Positions 31,695 to 43,999 of a stretch of DNA of 64,000 nt are shown here, in pieces (position 1 is the first letter of the stretch; every line of letters begins with the position of its first letter). The notes beneath the pieces were generated by a model. The model saw only the letters and a list, made by a program, of their open reading frames with translations. It was not told the origin of the DNA and made no database searches. This DNA comes from Apodospora peruviana. Taxonomy: Eukaryota; Ascomycota; Sordariomycetes; Sordariales; Lasiosphaeriaceae. The stretch covers positions 1,736,001 to 1,800,000 of the forward strand of contig JAUEDM010000002.1 in NCBI GenBank assembly GCA_033439685.1, in the 5' to 3' direction. A program made the position numbers and the translations under genes.

Positions 31695-33428
31695 TCAGAA
31701 GTAACCACCATCCGTTGGCGGTGGCGGCGGCCGCGATATCGGGAAGACCGAGGGGTACGCCGGGTACGGCGGTGGCGGTGGTGCACCATAGTCATAGTAC
31801 CCTCCCACAGGACTGGTGTCGTACTTTGGAATGGACCTCGAAAACGACGCCGCCTGCGAGCTGGCGCGGTTCCGTATCGCGGGGCGCTCGCGCTCCATCC
31901 GCGCCCGCCGCTCGTCCTGCCCCATGTAGCTCGACTTGTCGCTGCTAGTCCGGAAGCCGGTCGTAGGCCCGCCGCCTGGCCTCGAGCTGATGTTGATTTC
32001 GGTCCCGTCCTGGCACCGCAGGTTGGCGCCGCCGACCTCGAGCACCGCGTTGCCCTTGACGCGGATCGTCATGTCGTCCTCGGCGGCGCTCGACCGCGTC
32101 GTCCTGGTGGTCGCTGACCGCCTGTACTCGCTGTCGTCCCGGCTCCCAGAGCTCTTGGTAGACCTGCTGCTGCCGCCATTCCTGCCCGCCTTGCGTAATG
32201 CGTCCACAGTCAGCTGCATCTTGGGCGCGCCTGTTACGTCGGTTTGGTACATCTCGGCTTGGCGCATCTTGTCCTCGTAGCTCCCAGAGGATGCCGATTG
32301 CCCGTAGTACGATGCTCGCCGGCTGGCTCTCCCGTTGTTAGCTCGGGCTACTTCGGTGCGGTAGTCTCCCGCATCATATATGGAGGTTGCGTCGATGCTT
32401 GGTCGTCTCCGCGACTTTGACCGAATCGGGATCGGTGCACTGTATTCGTATGTCGCTGGTGCGAGTGGCGATATGTCATGGAAAAGGCCGGCCTCTCCAT
32501 CGAAATCCTCTTCGTCAAAAACAGCCCGGTGTCTCGCCGCAGGGGTCGGCGGGGGCCGGAACATTGAGCTAGGGGGACGAGCAGACGCAGGCCGTGGTGG
32601 GGGCGCCATAGATCCTTCGTGCCTGGATGACCGCCGATTCGTGGATCGTTGTCGGGTCAACGATTTCTCCGGTTCGGGATAATCGTCAAGTGCAAGTGGG
32701 CGACCTGGCGGGCGAAACCCAATTGAAGATTGGGGTCTGTTCGACGGAGGGCCAAAACGTGCCTCGAGAGGGCGTGAGAAATAGTCTTGGGGTGTTTGTG
32801 TAACCACGGGCGATGGTGATGGAGGAGGCATTGGGTATGGTAGCCCATTGCCCCAAGATCCGGCGGGAGGATACGATGTCGGTACGGTAAGAGGTGCCGG
32901 TGGTGGATACCATCGGCTGTTTGCTAATGGCGGTCGTGATGATGTGTTGACCTGGTGGTAGACACTCTGTGGCCGATTTGACGGCTGTGATGATCGCTGC
33001 CGATGACCAGAGGCCGCCGGGGTGACAGTAGGACTGACGCCATAGTAGACAGCCTCCCTGGGTACGGGTGGTGCAGTCTTTGCGTGCGGTACTTGGGGTC
33101 GCTTGGTGGGAATCATCGCTTTCTGCTTGCTCGAGAGGTGCCTTTCCTGCGGGCTTGTTGGTGGCCTCCTTATCGAGTCTCTCCGCCGAGGGTGTAAAGT
33201 CGAGTCCGAGTCGGTCAGGCCGCTTGTGCCGGGGGATGCGTCTCTCCTAAACCTTTCTCCTTTCCTTGCGCGGCCTGTGTTTGGCGTCTCCTTGACTGGA
33301 CTGGCGACCGAGGAGGGTGTGTACGCCGAGGGTGCGTAGTGTGATTCTGCGTAGGTCGTGGTTCCCTCGATAACGTTTCCCTCGTCGTCGACGTCGTCGA
33401 CACAAGCTACTCTTCGCCGCTCAGGCAT
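31695..33428 (-). CDS. Proline-rich, largely disordered fungal protein with a short C-terminal conserved beta segment
   Basis: Single frame of 577 aa, ATG 33426-33428 (MPERRRVACVDDVDDEG) to TGA 31695-31697. Almost the whole chain is Pro/Ser/Arg-rich and predicted to be disordered by eye, with polyproline runs and YPP-type motifs. Two better-ordered islands stand out: YEDKMRQAEMYQTDV with KMQLTVDALRKA (about 400-430), and MTIRVKGNAVLEVGG with LRCQDGTEINI (about 465-495), which reads like two or three beta strands. It ends in a Gly/Tyr/Pro tail with PPPPPTDGGYF. No family function is known to me. A stop codon directly precedes the start region, which supports this start. It could be a cell-periphery scaffold, but that is a guess. 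Confidence 0.75.
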   Translation of the reverse strand: MPERRRVACVDDVDDEGNVIEGTTTYAESHYAPSAYTPSSVASPVKETPNTGRARKGERFRRDASPGTSGLTDSDSTLHPRRRDSIRRPPTSPQERHLSSKQKAMIPTKRPQVPHAKTAPPVPREAVYYGVSPTVTPAASGHRQRSSQPSNRPQSVYHQVNTSSRPPLANSRWYPPPAPLTVPTSYPPAGSWGNGLPYPMPPPSPSPVVTQTPQDYFSRPLEARFGPPSNRPQSSIGFRPPGRPLALDDYPEPEKSLTRQRSTNRRSSRHEGSMAPPPRPASARPPSSMFRPPPTPAARHRAVFDEEDFDGEAGLFHDISPLAPATYEYSAPIPIRSKSRRRPSIDATSIYDAGDYRTEVARANNGRASRRASYYGQSASSGSYEDKMRQAEMYQTDVTGAPKMQLTVDALRKAGRNGGSSRSTKSSGSRDDSEYRRSATTRTTRSSAAEDDMTIRVKGNAVLEVGGANLRCQDGTEINISSRPGGGPTTGFRTSSDKSSYMGQDERRARMERERPAIRNRASSQAASFSRSIPKYDTSPVGGYYDYGAPPPPPYPAYPSVFPISRPPPPPTDGGYF

Positions 33429-36400
33429 TGCCGATTACGACCAAGAGTCAATAAAAACGTATTCAGACTTGGTTAGAGTCCCGTGAATACTTTGTTGTAA
33501 GAGAGGCAACGATGCCTCGGAGTGCGAGGCGGCCACAATGTGGGAGATCAGTTGCTGGCGGTAATGGAGTTCGATATCGAGGTGGGGACTGTCCGGTGGA
33601 AATGATTGTTTCCGGGGAACTGGAGGTGGAGCGGGATAAAAGGGTCGAGTTCGGATGTCCAGATGTTGGAGCTGAGTTGGAGATGGAGTTGGTGGAGGCG
33701 GACGTCCAGGCAAAAAGGGCCGTGGATGATGGGACGAACGGTTTTGCTGTAAAAATAAAAAACGGTGGTGGAATGCCCGGGCAGCAACGAGTTTTATTTC
33801 AACTGCGGGGATGGGTGTGGTTGCTCCCGTCTGAATGGATGGACAACCCAAACAACCTCTTGGCTGAACCTGGAAGCGGCAGGGAAGCCAGCTGTTTCGC
33901 TCGCCTGGGACAGCCCGCACTGCCGCAGTGTGAGTACTGTAGTGACCGTGAGAGGAGTGACAGTGACGAACGATGGACCGACACAGACGAGTGGAAGCCG
34001 AGCCGGGACGGACAGGGGGACAGGGACAAGGGGGTGGCCCGTCGCTGGGTGTCCACCAGTGTCAAAATGCCAGGTGCCCTGGACGCTCGACTGTTTTATC
34101 GATTATAGCCCCCAGACCACGATAGAGTCCGGAGCGGAACTGACCAGGTGACAGACTGACACAACCTTTTCGTTGCCGAACGGTCCAGCCTCGAGGAACT
34201 GTGCAGTACCCCGTACGGGTTACAGTGCTGTATAACACTGGCTGTATATAGTATTGCCGAAGTTTTTGTTGTGTTTTGCAGGCGATCAACGACGCAGCAT
34301 TCGTAGTCTTGTCGAGATTCCGAGATGCTGACTGATTGGTCTTTGCGGGGTCCGTCCTCGATCAATCGTGGGGGAATTGAAGCTCAAAATGCCAAAAGAG
34401 GCCTGGAGTGGATCGTCCTTCCCACAGCAAACGCAAACCCTGCTCAGATCCTGGGATAGTTTCTGGAGATCTGCCAGGCAGGGCGTGCAATGTTCCTCGC
34501 CAGACCGCAGCAGACGAGGCGGACGGCGTTCGAGCGGTGTGGAAGAGACCGGCGCAGAGGCAGGCCTGAGCGACCCCGTCTAGAGGAAAAACTTGGTGGA
34601 ATACACGGGCCCGGAGGTGCTGCACACTGTGGCGACTTGGGTAAGCCTACAGATTCAAGTCTGGCAACTTGGGGAGTTGCGTGTGGTCGAGGTTTTGGTA
34701 AGGCGTCAACCTGGAACCACGGTGTTTTCGGGTTTTCTTGGCGGGGGACCGCTCGCCTGAAAGCCCAAGGACTGGGACTGGACAGTCCCCCAGAAAAACT
34801 GGAGACCGGGGTAGACAGATCCGTGCAGAGGAAGATCACTGACCAGTTGTTGAACTGTTCCGCTCACTCGCTTTTCGCTTGCTGACTTTTTTTAGTGCCC
34901 GATTATTGTCTTGGGTATCAATGACGAAGGTAGGACAACTGAGACGACGACCTGTCCCAAGAAAACAAGAGACGATTCCCCTCGGTGAAAGTAAAGTGGT
35001 TAAAGAAACACCACAGAAGCAAAGCAACCTGTTGTTCAACGAGCGTCGGTTGGAATCGCAATGAAGGCTCGAGAAATGGACGGAATGGGGCGTTGATGAG
35101 AAGTACGCCCATTAAATCGGGAACTATCGAATGATGTCTTTTTGCCTGTAGAACTGGAGGCAACCACTCACACTGCCAGGCAACGGCAGGCAGACAGCAC
35201 GCCAGCGCACCTGTTCCGTCGACCCAGGCCCCGAGCTCATTGGAGCCGTGAGTCCTGGAATGCATACTGCCTGCAAGTCAACCGCCATCTGTTCTTCTCA
35301 TAGGACGGGCCCGCGGCGGAGGAGTCAACCGAAGCCATTATGCTGTTCGAGTCATCGGCCTCGGATCGTCATTGTTGAGATCATGACGATGTTGGAATAG
35401 CATCTTGTTGAGGGCAGATTGATCTTTACCTATCTCTCAAGATCTTTTTTTTTTTTTGCAGGTATTATTATAATGAGAACTCTCTCTAGAATGGTGTTTC
35501 TGTACCCCCTCCTTCACTGTCAAACCATGCACGAGATGAGTGACCATCAAGCGGCACAGCTTTGAATTTTGCAATGACGGAGCGACAACCTGAATCCTCA
35601 TTTGGTCACTTAAAGGAGGAAGAATGAATGAATGGGTTGTTGGAAATGGGACGACTCCAAAACACGTTCGCGGCGCGAAATCCCAGCATCCCATGCACGG
35701 CGTCACGGCGACACAGCTACGATTCTATGCTTCCCATCTATCCATCACCAATGATTCCGCAGCTTATACCCTCCATTAATGGCAGAAAGGAGGAAAGATA
35801 TCCCCACATTAAAGATGAATTAATTGGAGGAACACACACGAAACAGAAACACCAAAGAACGGAAACCTTTAACCTCGAAGCTTCGAGTCCGTTGAGTGCA
35901 TGCAGGCTGATTGGTGAAGAGGCGCTCTCGCCGCCTCTCCACACATTTGTCGCTCGCAATTGCGTGAGAGAGGCGCATCTTTCACTTTGTGAGTGGGAGG
36001 CTACCTACCTTACACCTTTACTCCGTAATACGTGAGTGTGTACATTGGACTGCAATATGTTGAAGATGGTATGGTTTTTCATTCGACCCATCGAACAGAA
36101 GACCGATTCAGTGAGTTGCCAGTCACTGTCCTACTACATTCAACAGCTATGAAGACGTCAGTTAAGTCACTCATCACTTCATCTGTCGTTTGGTATGATA
36201 TCTTCTTGCCGTCTGACTCTGCTCTATTCCCAGTCAGGATGGCGCTATATACTAGTAGTCGAGATAGATGCCGCTATTCCCAAAGCAAGTGACTTTCCCG
36301 TGTGTGTGGCACGGGAAGAAGAAGCCATCTTGGTGGTGGCGGACACACTCAGAAGGCCTACACTGAACAAAAAAAAAGCCAAGACTTTTGAGTCCAGTCC

Positions 36401-37683
36401 AATCCAATCCGGAGGAAGAAAGTGTGATGATTGTGTGTGTGTGTGTGTGGTGTTGACACCCCTGCACATGCGTCAATGCCTTGTATGCAGAGTGTCCCAC
36501 ACTAAACCATTCTATCTCTTTCTCTGTCAGTCCTCCAGTACGTATCGAAAGGCGAGCGGCCCAGATCCCGTGATACCTTGCGTGATGCGATAGGTAGGGG
36601 GGTGGTTGTCCCGAACGATGATGATGCTCGGGACATTTTTCTTTCTATTTTTGCGTACTATACCTAGGCAAGTCAGAAAAGAAGGTTGACGATGCCGAGA
36701 AACCTTGCCGTACTTCGGAGAGCGAGCCGAACGCAAGCCCTTCAATGCCGAAGCCGAAGAAGAAACGATGTCGGGAATGCAGCCCGACCGGATCTGACAT
36801 CCAAGTCTGGGTGGTCTATCGGGTATACACTCACTCACTCATATCGGAGGCAACGGATTCCGTCCCTCGGCAGAGTAAAGTCTGAGTTAATTGAAAGTGA
36901 CCCGACCTACCTTTTCCTTGGACTTTATTCGTACTGCCGTGTGACACACGGGCATTCTACCAAAGATGGCTATTCGCGCGTTCCTTCGTTGAAGGATCGA
37001 TCGCCGATAAGGACTGAGCGAAACACCACTTGCTCTCCATCGGCAAAATTCAAGAATGACAAGATGGATGTGTGTTCCTCTATTAATTAAGTACGTAGGC
37101 ATGTATGTACGCTGTAGGTACCATCCATTCCAAGCCTACACCGCCCTTTTGTTTCTGTATTATTCCCAACTATGAACTCCGACACCAAAAAACAATCATC
37201 CGGGACATGATGTCGATTGAAAGAAAAACTATGTAGTAGAATACAGAATAGCTGACCCGGAAAGTATGTGGGTGAGATATACGGGGAGGGGGATTCTGCA
37301 AGATGACACAAATCCCCCGGCCGCAACCTCTCTAGCAGCAGCAACCTTGGCTTGGCCGGAGGAGATGCAAGTCATCTTCTTCCCGGCCAAACAGAAATCC
37401 TAACCGTTATCCTCTCGGGGGCCTGGAATAACCCGTCCATCGCAACTTACCCACCCCATGAATGTGTGGAATATGAAATATCAAAACTTCGCTGCGCCCA
37501 AAGTAACTGCTTGTGTGACACTGCTTGGTAGCCCTCTCCTTTCCTATGTGTTCCTCGTATCCGTACAAGTGATCCGTCCATAACGATGCATATCAGTTGG
37601 GCTGCTAGGGCGGATCCGGTGCCCCGGGCCGTGGTCTTGTGGAACGGAGGACGGTCCAGAGACGGACCGCACACAAGATCTCA
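33429..37683. other. Intergenic, no gene seen (about 4.2 kb)
   Basis: Upstream leader and promoter of the proline-rich gene lie next to 33429. A T-run is present at about 35446-35457, and a (GT)n microsatellite at 36432-36449. Several frames of 90-160 codons exist but lack ATG starts, codon consistency or recognisable motifs. Confidence 0.45.
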
Positions 37684-38565
37684 TCACAGAGAACTACCAG
37701 GTCTCGTTGGAATCTCCACGTCGACAATAACTGGGCGGTGGTCTGTCAGGTAGACGTTGTCGTCAAACCGGTTGGGCAGGATTGCAAAGCCCAAATACTT
37801 GACACCGCACGATTCGTGGGCGAAGAGATAGTCGATTCGCTTTGGCCGCTCGCCCGGTTCTCCGAAAGTGGTGTACGTTATCTCCTGGTTTCCGTATTTC
37901 AGATTTTCCTTTACAAGCCCCGATACATCCTTCATTCCCAAGTTCGGCGCTGTAAGCGTCTTGTATGGTGCTTCGTCGGGAGTGCTGTTGAAGTCACCGC
38001 CGAGAAATAGAGGAACCTGAGCGGCTCCCCATTGTTGGGCAAGGTTTCTCAGGGAGCAAGCGCTCTGGTGCCTTGCGTCGCTGCCGGCGTGGTCAAGGTG
38101 TGTGCTCATGACGGCAACTGGGGCTCCGGTCTCCTTGTGTCGGAAGAAGCCCAGTGTGACGATCCGGTTCAAAGTAGCATCCCAGCTCTTGGACGGTACT
38201 TTCGGGGTCGTGGACAGCCAGCGTGTCTCGTTACGTTCACAAGTCCAGTTGTCGGTCCGGTAGAAGATTGGGGAGAACTCGCCGGCCTTTTTCCCATCGT
38301 CTCTGCCATGGCCGATATAGCCCCATGAAGAACCCAACCGGGCCAACCCTGCCTGGATGTCGGAAACCTGCGAATACAAGGCTTCTTGCAGGCAGAAGAA
38401 GACTGACGACTGGCCAGCGGCGATGAATCTCAGCTGTGCGCATACCTTTGGGCAACGGACAGACCACGGCTCCTCGCCTGGGACGGGATTTTTGGTCGCA
38501 TATCGGACGTTCAGAGTGACGACCCGAGCAGGAATATACTCTGGCGAGGCAGTGGTGGCAGTCAT
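37684..38565 (-). CDS. Endonuclease/exonuclease/phosphatase (EEP) superfamily enzyme
   Basis: Single-exon 293-aa protein. ATG 38563-38565 (MTATTASPEYIPARVVTLNVRY) is chosen because the upstream extension of the frame lacks an ATG. The EEP active-site set is complete and in order: TLNVRYAT (Asn), FFCLQEALYSQV (metal-binding Glu), MSTHLDHAG (His/Asp), GGDFNSTPDE (Asp/Asn), RIDYLF, and LTDHRPVIVDV (catalytic Asp-His). The length is that of a bare catalytic domain, with no signal peptide or targeting extension, so it is probably cytosolic. EEP enzymes cleave phosphodiester or phosphomonoester bonds in nucleic acids, inositol phosphates or lipids, and the substrate cannot be fixed from these motifs. 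It is transcribed divergently from the gene at 40362. Confidence 0.9.
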   Translation of the reverse strand: MTATTASPEYIPARVVTLNVRYATKNPVPGEEPWSVRCPKVCAQLRFIAAGQSSVFFCLQEALYSQVSDIQAGLARLGSSWGYIGHGRDDGKKAGEFSPIFYRTDNWTCERNETRWLSTTPKVPSKSWDATLNRIVTLGFFRHKETGAPVAVMSTHLDHAGSDARHQSACSLRNLAQQWGAAQVPLFLGGDFNSTPDEAPYKTLTAPNLGMKDVSGLVKENLKYGNQEITYTTFGEPGERPKRIDYLFAHESCGVKYLGFAILPNRFDDNVYLTDHRPVIVDVEIPTRPGSSL

Positions 38566-40361
38566 CGCTACAGCCAGCTGGCGTGTTAGAAATATTGAAG
38601 TGTAGGGTAAGGTCACTGGGAGAGTGGTAGGTAGGTAGGCTTTGCTCAGCTGGGCTGTCCAGTTATCGTGAGGAGGCTGATGGTCGGTTGGGTTGAAAGA
38701 CGGTCCTGCTGGAGGATGGGTTGCTGGAGGCCTTTTAAGGGGGGAGGAAACTGGTCGATGGAAGGTTCTGGCTAGAAAAGCAAACCACTTGGCTCGAGTC
38801 TTTTACACAGGAGAAAGAAAGGTTAATCATCGTCAGGGTAGTCTGCGGCGTGTGTCCCGAGCCAAGACAGAGTTCAGACTCGCGTCAAAATTCGAAGATT
38901 CGGCTGCGTCAAGGTAAGACAGGATGAAATTCGGTGAATTGAGTGTGCTCTTCAGACCACATCCATAATTTTAAATTCTAGGCTGCAGTGATGCAGGACA
39001 GGCACGTACCTACCTAAGGTATCCGAAATGGAAGGAAGGCCCTGAAGCGTTATTATGTAAGCCACTCTTCTCAAGGTTGAAGCTTCGAACCTTTTCGGGA
39101 ACCCACAACTTGGACTCGTCAGTCTGATGGATCCAAGTTTCAAAACGTCGGCACGATGGGCCGACTTACAGAACAAATGGGCATTCCGCAAATGCACGAT
39201 TCCGTTCCTGCTTTGATGAGGCTCAGATGGGCAGGTGACACGACCGGAACATGACTGGCACGCGTTGCATATCGCTTTCCGATCTCTCACCTCTCATTCT
39301 TTTGCCCGAAAAGGTCGACCCTGTGAATCAGCGAGCCTCCGCTGGTTGCCGTGATGCGCCACAACAACACATCCGTCATGCAGGTACGTTTGTCTTGTCT
39401 TCCAGGGAACATCGCGAACCACCTGCCTTGGTGTCTCGACCCGTTTTCTGCTTTCATTTTCTTGGTTCGAGATTTGGTGCGGGAGCCTGACCTCCTCCGG
39501 CGACTCGTCTTCTTCCATTCGTGACGTGGCTTGAGGTTATCTGACTTCCGGCTTCTTCGGCAAGGCTCGAAACCAGTCGATGGAGTGGTGTGCTGCACAG
39601 TCAGATGCTTTAGACTGTTTCCCAAATGGGTGTTGCCTGGTTGTACTTTTGTCTCAGTTGAAGAAATCACCGGACGCGGTTGAGCCCGCCATGGCAATCA
39701 CAATTCACAAAATTCCCATCTTCTTAATAATCCAATCCTGGTTTTCTGGATCTTAAGCCCGGTTTTCGTCTGGTTTTATCACATATCTTTCCCACCATTT
39801 ATCGGACGGTTCCGACACCCTCCTCTCTCATCTCGTGATGTCAGGTTGATCGGCTTCTGGCTGACCCTGCTTGGAGATGCCAGAGGGCGAACGGTGGAGA
39901 ATGATTGGTCAACTCCCGGGAAAGGAGGGCGGGTGCCTTGTAAGTGCCCCGCAAAAAGGATCTCGAGCTGAGCACAGGTCTGGGCATGACCACCACCTTC
40001 TCTCTCACAAGGCAACCTACTCTCGTTTAGAACTCACCGATGACTATTACTTGGAATGGAATACACACCACTAGCCACTTCTATCTCCAGCGAGATGGAG
40101 GGTAGTGCTCCTTTCGGGCTCATATATATCTCTGTCCTGCCGGATCCCATTCTCTTCACTATGTTGTACACTTCCTCCTCTTATCGCTGGGGGGATTTCT
40201 TTCTATTCTTCTCTGACACTCGCTTCCTATAAGGCTTGTTTGTGAGCCGGCCTGGCCGGCAGCAGGCTTTCGATTTTTATTAACGGATGGCCTTCCTGTT
40301 TCTTTTGCATATCATCTTTGGCATCGTAACCTTTGAGCTAGAGTCTCCGTGAGCCTACAAG
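38566..40361. promoter_or_regulatory. Shared divergent intergenic region, 1.8 kb
   Basis: Lies between the 5' ends of the EEP gene (-) and the small acidic protein gene (+), so it must hold both promoters. A TACCTAAGGTA motif is at 39011-39021. CT-rich sequence precedes the right-hand start at about 40160-40340, as is usual for fungal leaders. No specific operator was identified. Confidence 0.4.
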
Positions 40362-41201
40362 ATGTACCCATCCGGCCTACCTGGACCAGGCGGCCAACGA
40401 GACTCTTGGCCACCTACGCAACTGAGGCTGCGGCCTAGGACGGAAGGCAACGACGCAGACATCGAGGACATGGATCTCTCCAAAATGGATGATGATCCAC
40501 TCACCTACTTCCTCACACCCGCCCCGTTTGCCGATGAAGCGGGAGGAGACGGTATGGATTTTGAGATGGATTTCGACGCTGGGATCGAGGACGCCAAACA
40601 TCCACCTCCCATCATAAGGAGCGTGAGCCCGTCCAGCCTCGAGGGCCTAAGCCTTCCCCCACCTCGGCCGCCAACACCACCAAAGTCACCCGGGACTCCT
40701 GATTCCCTGCCGGATATGCCTCTCACTCCCGACGATGTCGACGACTACATGCAGTTCGCCGCAAAGACTCGCTCCTTTACCTTTCCCATCCGTCTTTCCG
40801 ACCTGACGGGCAAAAAGCCCAGCAAGAACCGCCCGCCGAAAGACAGAGACCATACGGATGCGTTTCTCGCACCGGCACCGGCACCTTATCTTCCTGGATC
40901 GAGTCGAGGTCGGTCGGCGGCTCGGCCGGGACCTACACATCCTACCGCCACCACCCTACACGGAGTGGGTGGCCCCAGAGGGCGGGCTAGGACTACTATA
41001 ACGTCTCGTCGATCACCTCATTCGTGGCGCGAGCCCAGCCCGGATGTGTGGTCGATTGAGGAGGAGGATGGCGAGAGTGAGATACAAGACAGTACTATTG
41101 AGCAGGGAGAGATGGCCCGAACTGCCAAGGCACAGGCTATAGACATTCCGGCTGCGAAGCCAAAGAAGAGGGTGCGATTCGTGCTCCCAGTTATGGATTA
41201 G
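40362..41201 (+). CDS. Small disordered protein with C-terminal RVxF-like motif
   Basis: Single frame of 279 aa, ATG 40362 (MYPSGLPGPGGQ) to TAG 41199-41201. The N-terminal half is acidic (IEDMDLSKMDDDPLTYFL, then MDFEMDFDAGIED), followed by a Pro-rich SP/TP segment (PPRPPTPPKSPGTP), a more hydrophobic stretch with YMQFAAKTRSFTFPIRLSDL (about 128-147), a basic disordered part, and the end PKKRVRFVLPVMD. The terminal RVRF fits the protein phosphatase 1 docking consensus (K/R-x0-1-V/I-x-F/W) with upstream basic residues. I know of no characterised homologue. The start is supported by the preceding CT-rich leader. Confidence 0.75.
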   Translation: MYPSGLPGPGGQRDSWPPTQLRLRPRTEGNDADIEDMDLSKMDDDPLTYFLTPAPFADEAGGDGMDFEMDFDAGIEDAKHPPPIIRSVSPSSLEGLSLPPPRPPTPPKSPGTPDSLPDMPLTPDDVDDYMQFAAKTRSFTFPIRLSDLTGKKPSKNRPPKDRDHTDAFLAPAPAPYLPGSSRGRSAARPGPTHPTATTLHGVGGPRGRARTTITSRRSPHSWREPSPDVWSIEEEDGESEIQDSTIEQGEMARTAKAQAIDIPAAKPKKRVRFVLPVMD

Positions 41202-43999
41202 ACTTTTTCGGTAGTGTAAGCATTGGGGGGGCTCCATCTAGTTGACTTGAGCGGAGGAAGCATACATTGGGGAGTTTGACATACCATGCATTATGGCGTT
41301 ATTGGTTTGGCTGTTTGGTATTTTGTGTTTCGTATTCTGTATTCGCTTTCTCTTCTCTTTTCTTTCGAGGCATTAGCATACCCAGTTGGAGAGGATTTGC
41401 TGGTTGGGCAAAGCATACATATTTGAGAATATTAGTGGTTAGAATGTAACTGACTGTGAGGTAGCATGTTGGGCTCCTTTGTGTGTCGGAGTAATCGAAC
41501 AAATTTTACACAAGTTGTCTCGTGAACAAGCTACTCAGATGTATCTTGTGCATCGGAATTTCCAAGTCTGCTGGTTTTGATCTTTTCACGTGTCAATGAG
41601 AGGACCATTCTGTAAGAAACGTGTTTGGCTTATATTTAGATTCTGGTTTGATAGGGTGGGTAAGGTGAGAGCTAAGGTGAGATGGTAAGATGGATGATGC
41701 CGCCCTGGTGTCACCGGTGATTATCGCTGCTCGCTGAGATGATGTGAGGGCTCATGATGGTATGGATGTTAGCACGGCCGGCACGGCCGGCACGGCCGAA
41801 GTCGTCCCCACGCTCCATGTCTTTGGTTTTCGGTCCGTTCCCGATAATTGTTTTTCTTTTACCCTCATCGTCGGCCGGGCGGTCGTTGCGCCGTGTACAA
41901 GGAGTGGCCCCTATTTCTCCCCATCACCCTGCTTTAACACAGACTTCCATGTTACAGTCAACTCTGAGCTCGAACAAGATACCTTACTTTATGGAAAAAT
42001 CCTATTGTCGAAAGCCGGCAATATAATCGTCATTAAATATCGCCATTCAGATGGTTTAGCGCCGCGTTAACAGGGGCGAGAGCCCTATTAGAACAGATAC
42101 ACTGACACCGGAGAAAAGGATAAGATACAGAAGTTACTTCTGCACTTGGATCTTCGTACTTATATAACGTATACGACTATTTTCAGCTGTTCTAAGCCAT
42201 CGCCAGGCCAAATCCGAGGATTTCCTGCATCATACACCTCCTATAGCCCGCGGGAAAAGTAAGAAGATTATTCTCAACGTTGCCTTTTCGACGAAGATGA
42301 TGCCGGTTGCGGCAGGTATTTTCGGTGGACTTCCGAAATACTACAGTACCTGTTATCTCAATTTACCCAACATAAGATCAGGGTCTGATAAGTAAACACT
42401 GTAATCTGATATATGTCGTGATATTCGCTATTATCTTGTTAGTGATAAGCGATTGGTAATACTCCGTTCACATAAGGTCTAAATTTCTCGGCCAAGTTGT
42501 CGATGTGGAACAAACATCCGATCATAATCAAGGCCTGGCTGGCCAGCTGGCATATAGCTCATCCTCGATAAGATGCACTAATCATGAATGATGATGCAAG
42601 TCCCATCGACTTCAGCTGAATACCAAGCCCGAGATTCGTCGCCCGCCTTGCTCAGGCAACAGGAGCTACTGCATGTGCGCAGCAGTACGGATAGTGGTGG
42701 GCCGATGAAGAGCTTCAGTCCGATTGACTTTTATCGTTCAACAAATCATGGCCGCAACAGCAAAATCAAGATATCACTTATCGCAGCCCGCTCTTCCCTG
42801 CCTGCGCCTCGGACTGTGATGTCTGCGGCCTCCTCCTCTCGCCCGCAGGTTTCATGTGCCCTCCGCATGCTCCCTGGTGTAGATGTCCGTTCATTTAACA
42901 AGGTGACCAAACTCCAACTGCTGCTGTGCTTGTTAGGTGGGAAGGATTCATGTTTGTCTCTCTGTTGCCGTCGCCTGTTCTGATAAGACGATGTTGGGGT
43001 GGTGTCTTCTGCCAACTCCAACTTTACAACTGACAGGTTGGGAAGAGCTCTGTTTCGCTCGCAGTGAGCCGGCCCACACCTTTTCGGGTTCTGCATCTGT
43101 GCAGCTGCAGCGGGACTCGCGGGAGGGTCCCAGCCATCCCAGACAGCGCAGCCCGGGCGCATCAGCGCATCCATCGCCCAGCCCACTGGCAACCAGGAAG
43201 CCCCGGCCGCTTCCATCCCTGCTCCGTCCTCCCGTCCTCCGCTTCGATCCGCTTAAAATGGCATTGTTTATGTCCTCCGTCCATTGTTTATCGTCATTGG
43301 ACAGCGCACGTCAGCGCTGCTGTTGAGTCCTTCCTTGGAAAGAAGACGGCGCCTTTTCCAACTTTCTCACCTCTTTTGTCGACCAGATCGCTGGGAAGAT
43401 TTGCGACGGCCTAGAACGAAAGAATAATTTTGAGTTTTATCTATGACAACTGTCAGGGCAGTGAACCCCTCCGATCTTGCGGGTACTTGCACTTTCCCGC
43501 TGTGCAGCGAGACCCCCCACCATCCGACCGACAACCTGCGGCCCGGTAACCAGCTCCAGCTCCTTGTTCAAGGCCAGCCCGCCTACCACCAGTTTGACTG
43601 CGAACCAACGTCACCCGAGTCTGCCATCTCGACTAGATTCTAGGTACAACCACGAACCACCACTGGAGTTCTGCTTCATGATCGATCTCGGACGAACACA
43701 TTCGCCGGCGCGGTCGCATAGTCTCCTGGTAGCGCAGATCAGACGAGATCAATAATTCAACATCAGATCCGGACTGCAGCTCACCAGTAGTTATGCGGGT
43801 CACCTAGGTGAGACAAGGCTCCATTCTGTTTGTTGACTTTGGCACCAAGCACAACCACGCCTGAACTCCCCGAACCACTGCACCACCCGATTGGTTCTTT
43901 TGAGGCCCCCGTCAAAATTCACGTCATACCACATATAACGCTGGCCTAAGGAATGCAACTCCGTCCGCTAACACTGCTCCCTTGCTGAGCGGCAGAACA
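41202..43999. other. Intergenic, no gene seen (2.8 kb)
   Basis: Contains the 3' region of the small acidic gene and, near 43440-43999, the presumed leader of the RhoGEF-like gene. About 41950-42480 is AT-rich without coding content and may be an old repeat relic. A 9-bp tandem repeat lies at 41772-41798. Confidence 0.45.
41772..41798 (+). repeat. 9-bp tandem repeat, three units
   Basis: Three exact copies of GCACGGCCG in intergenic DNA downstream of the small acidic gene. Confidence 0.85.

Noticed and set aside
33435..33920. 161-codon minus-strand frame ending just before the proline-rich gene
   Set aside because: No ATG start; most likely the CT-rich 5' leader read as Pro/Ser/Leu codons.
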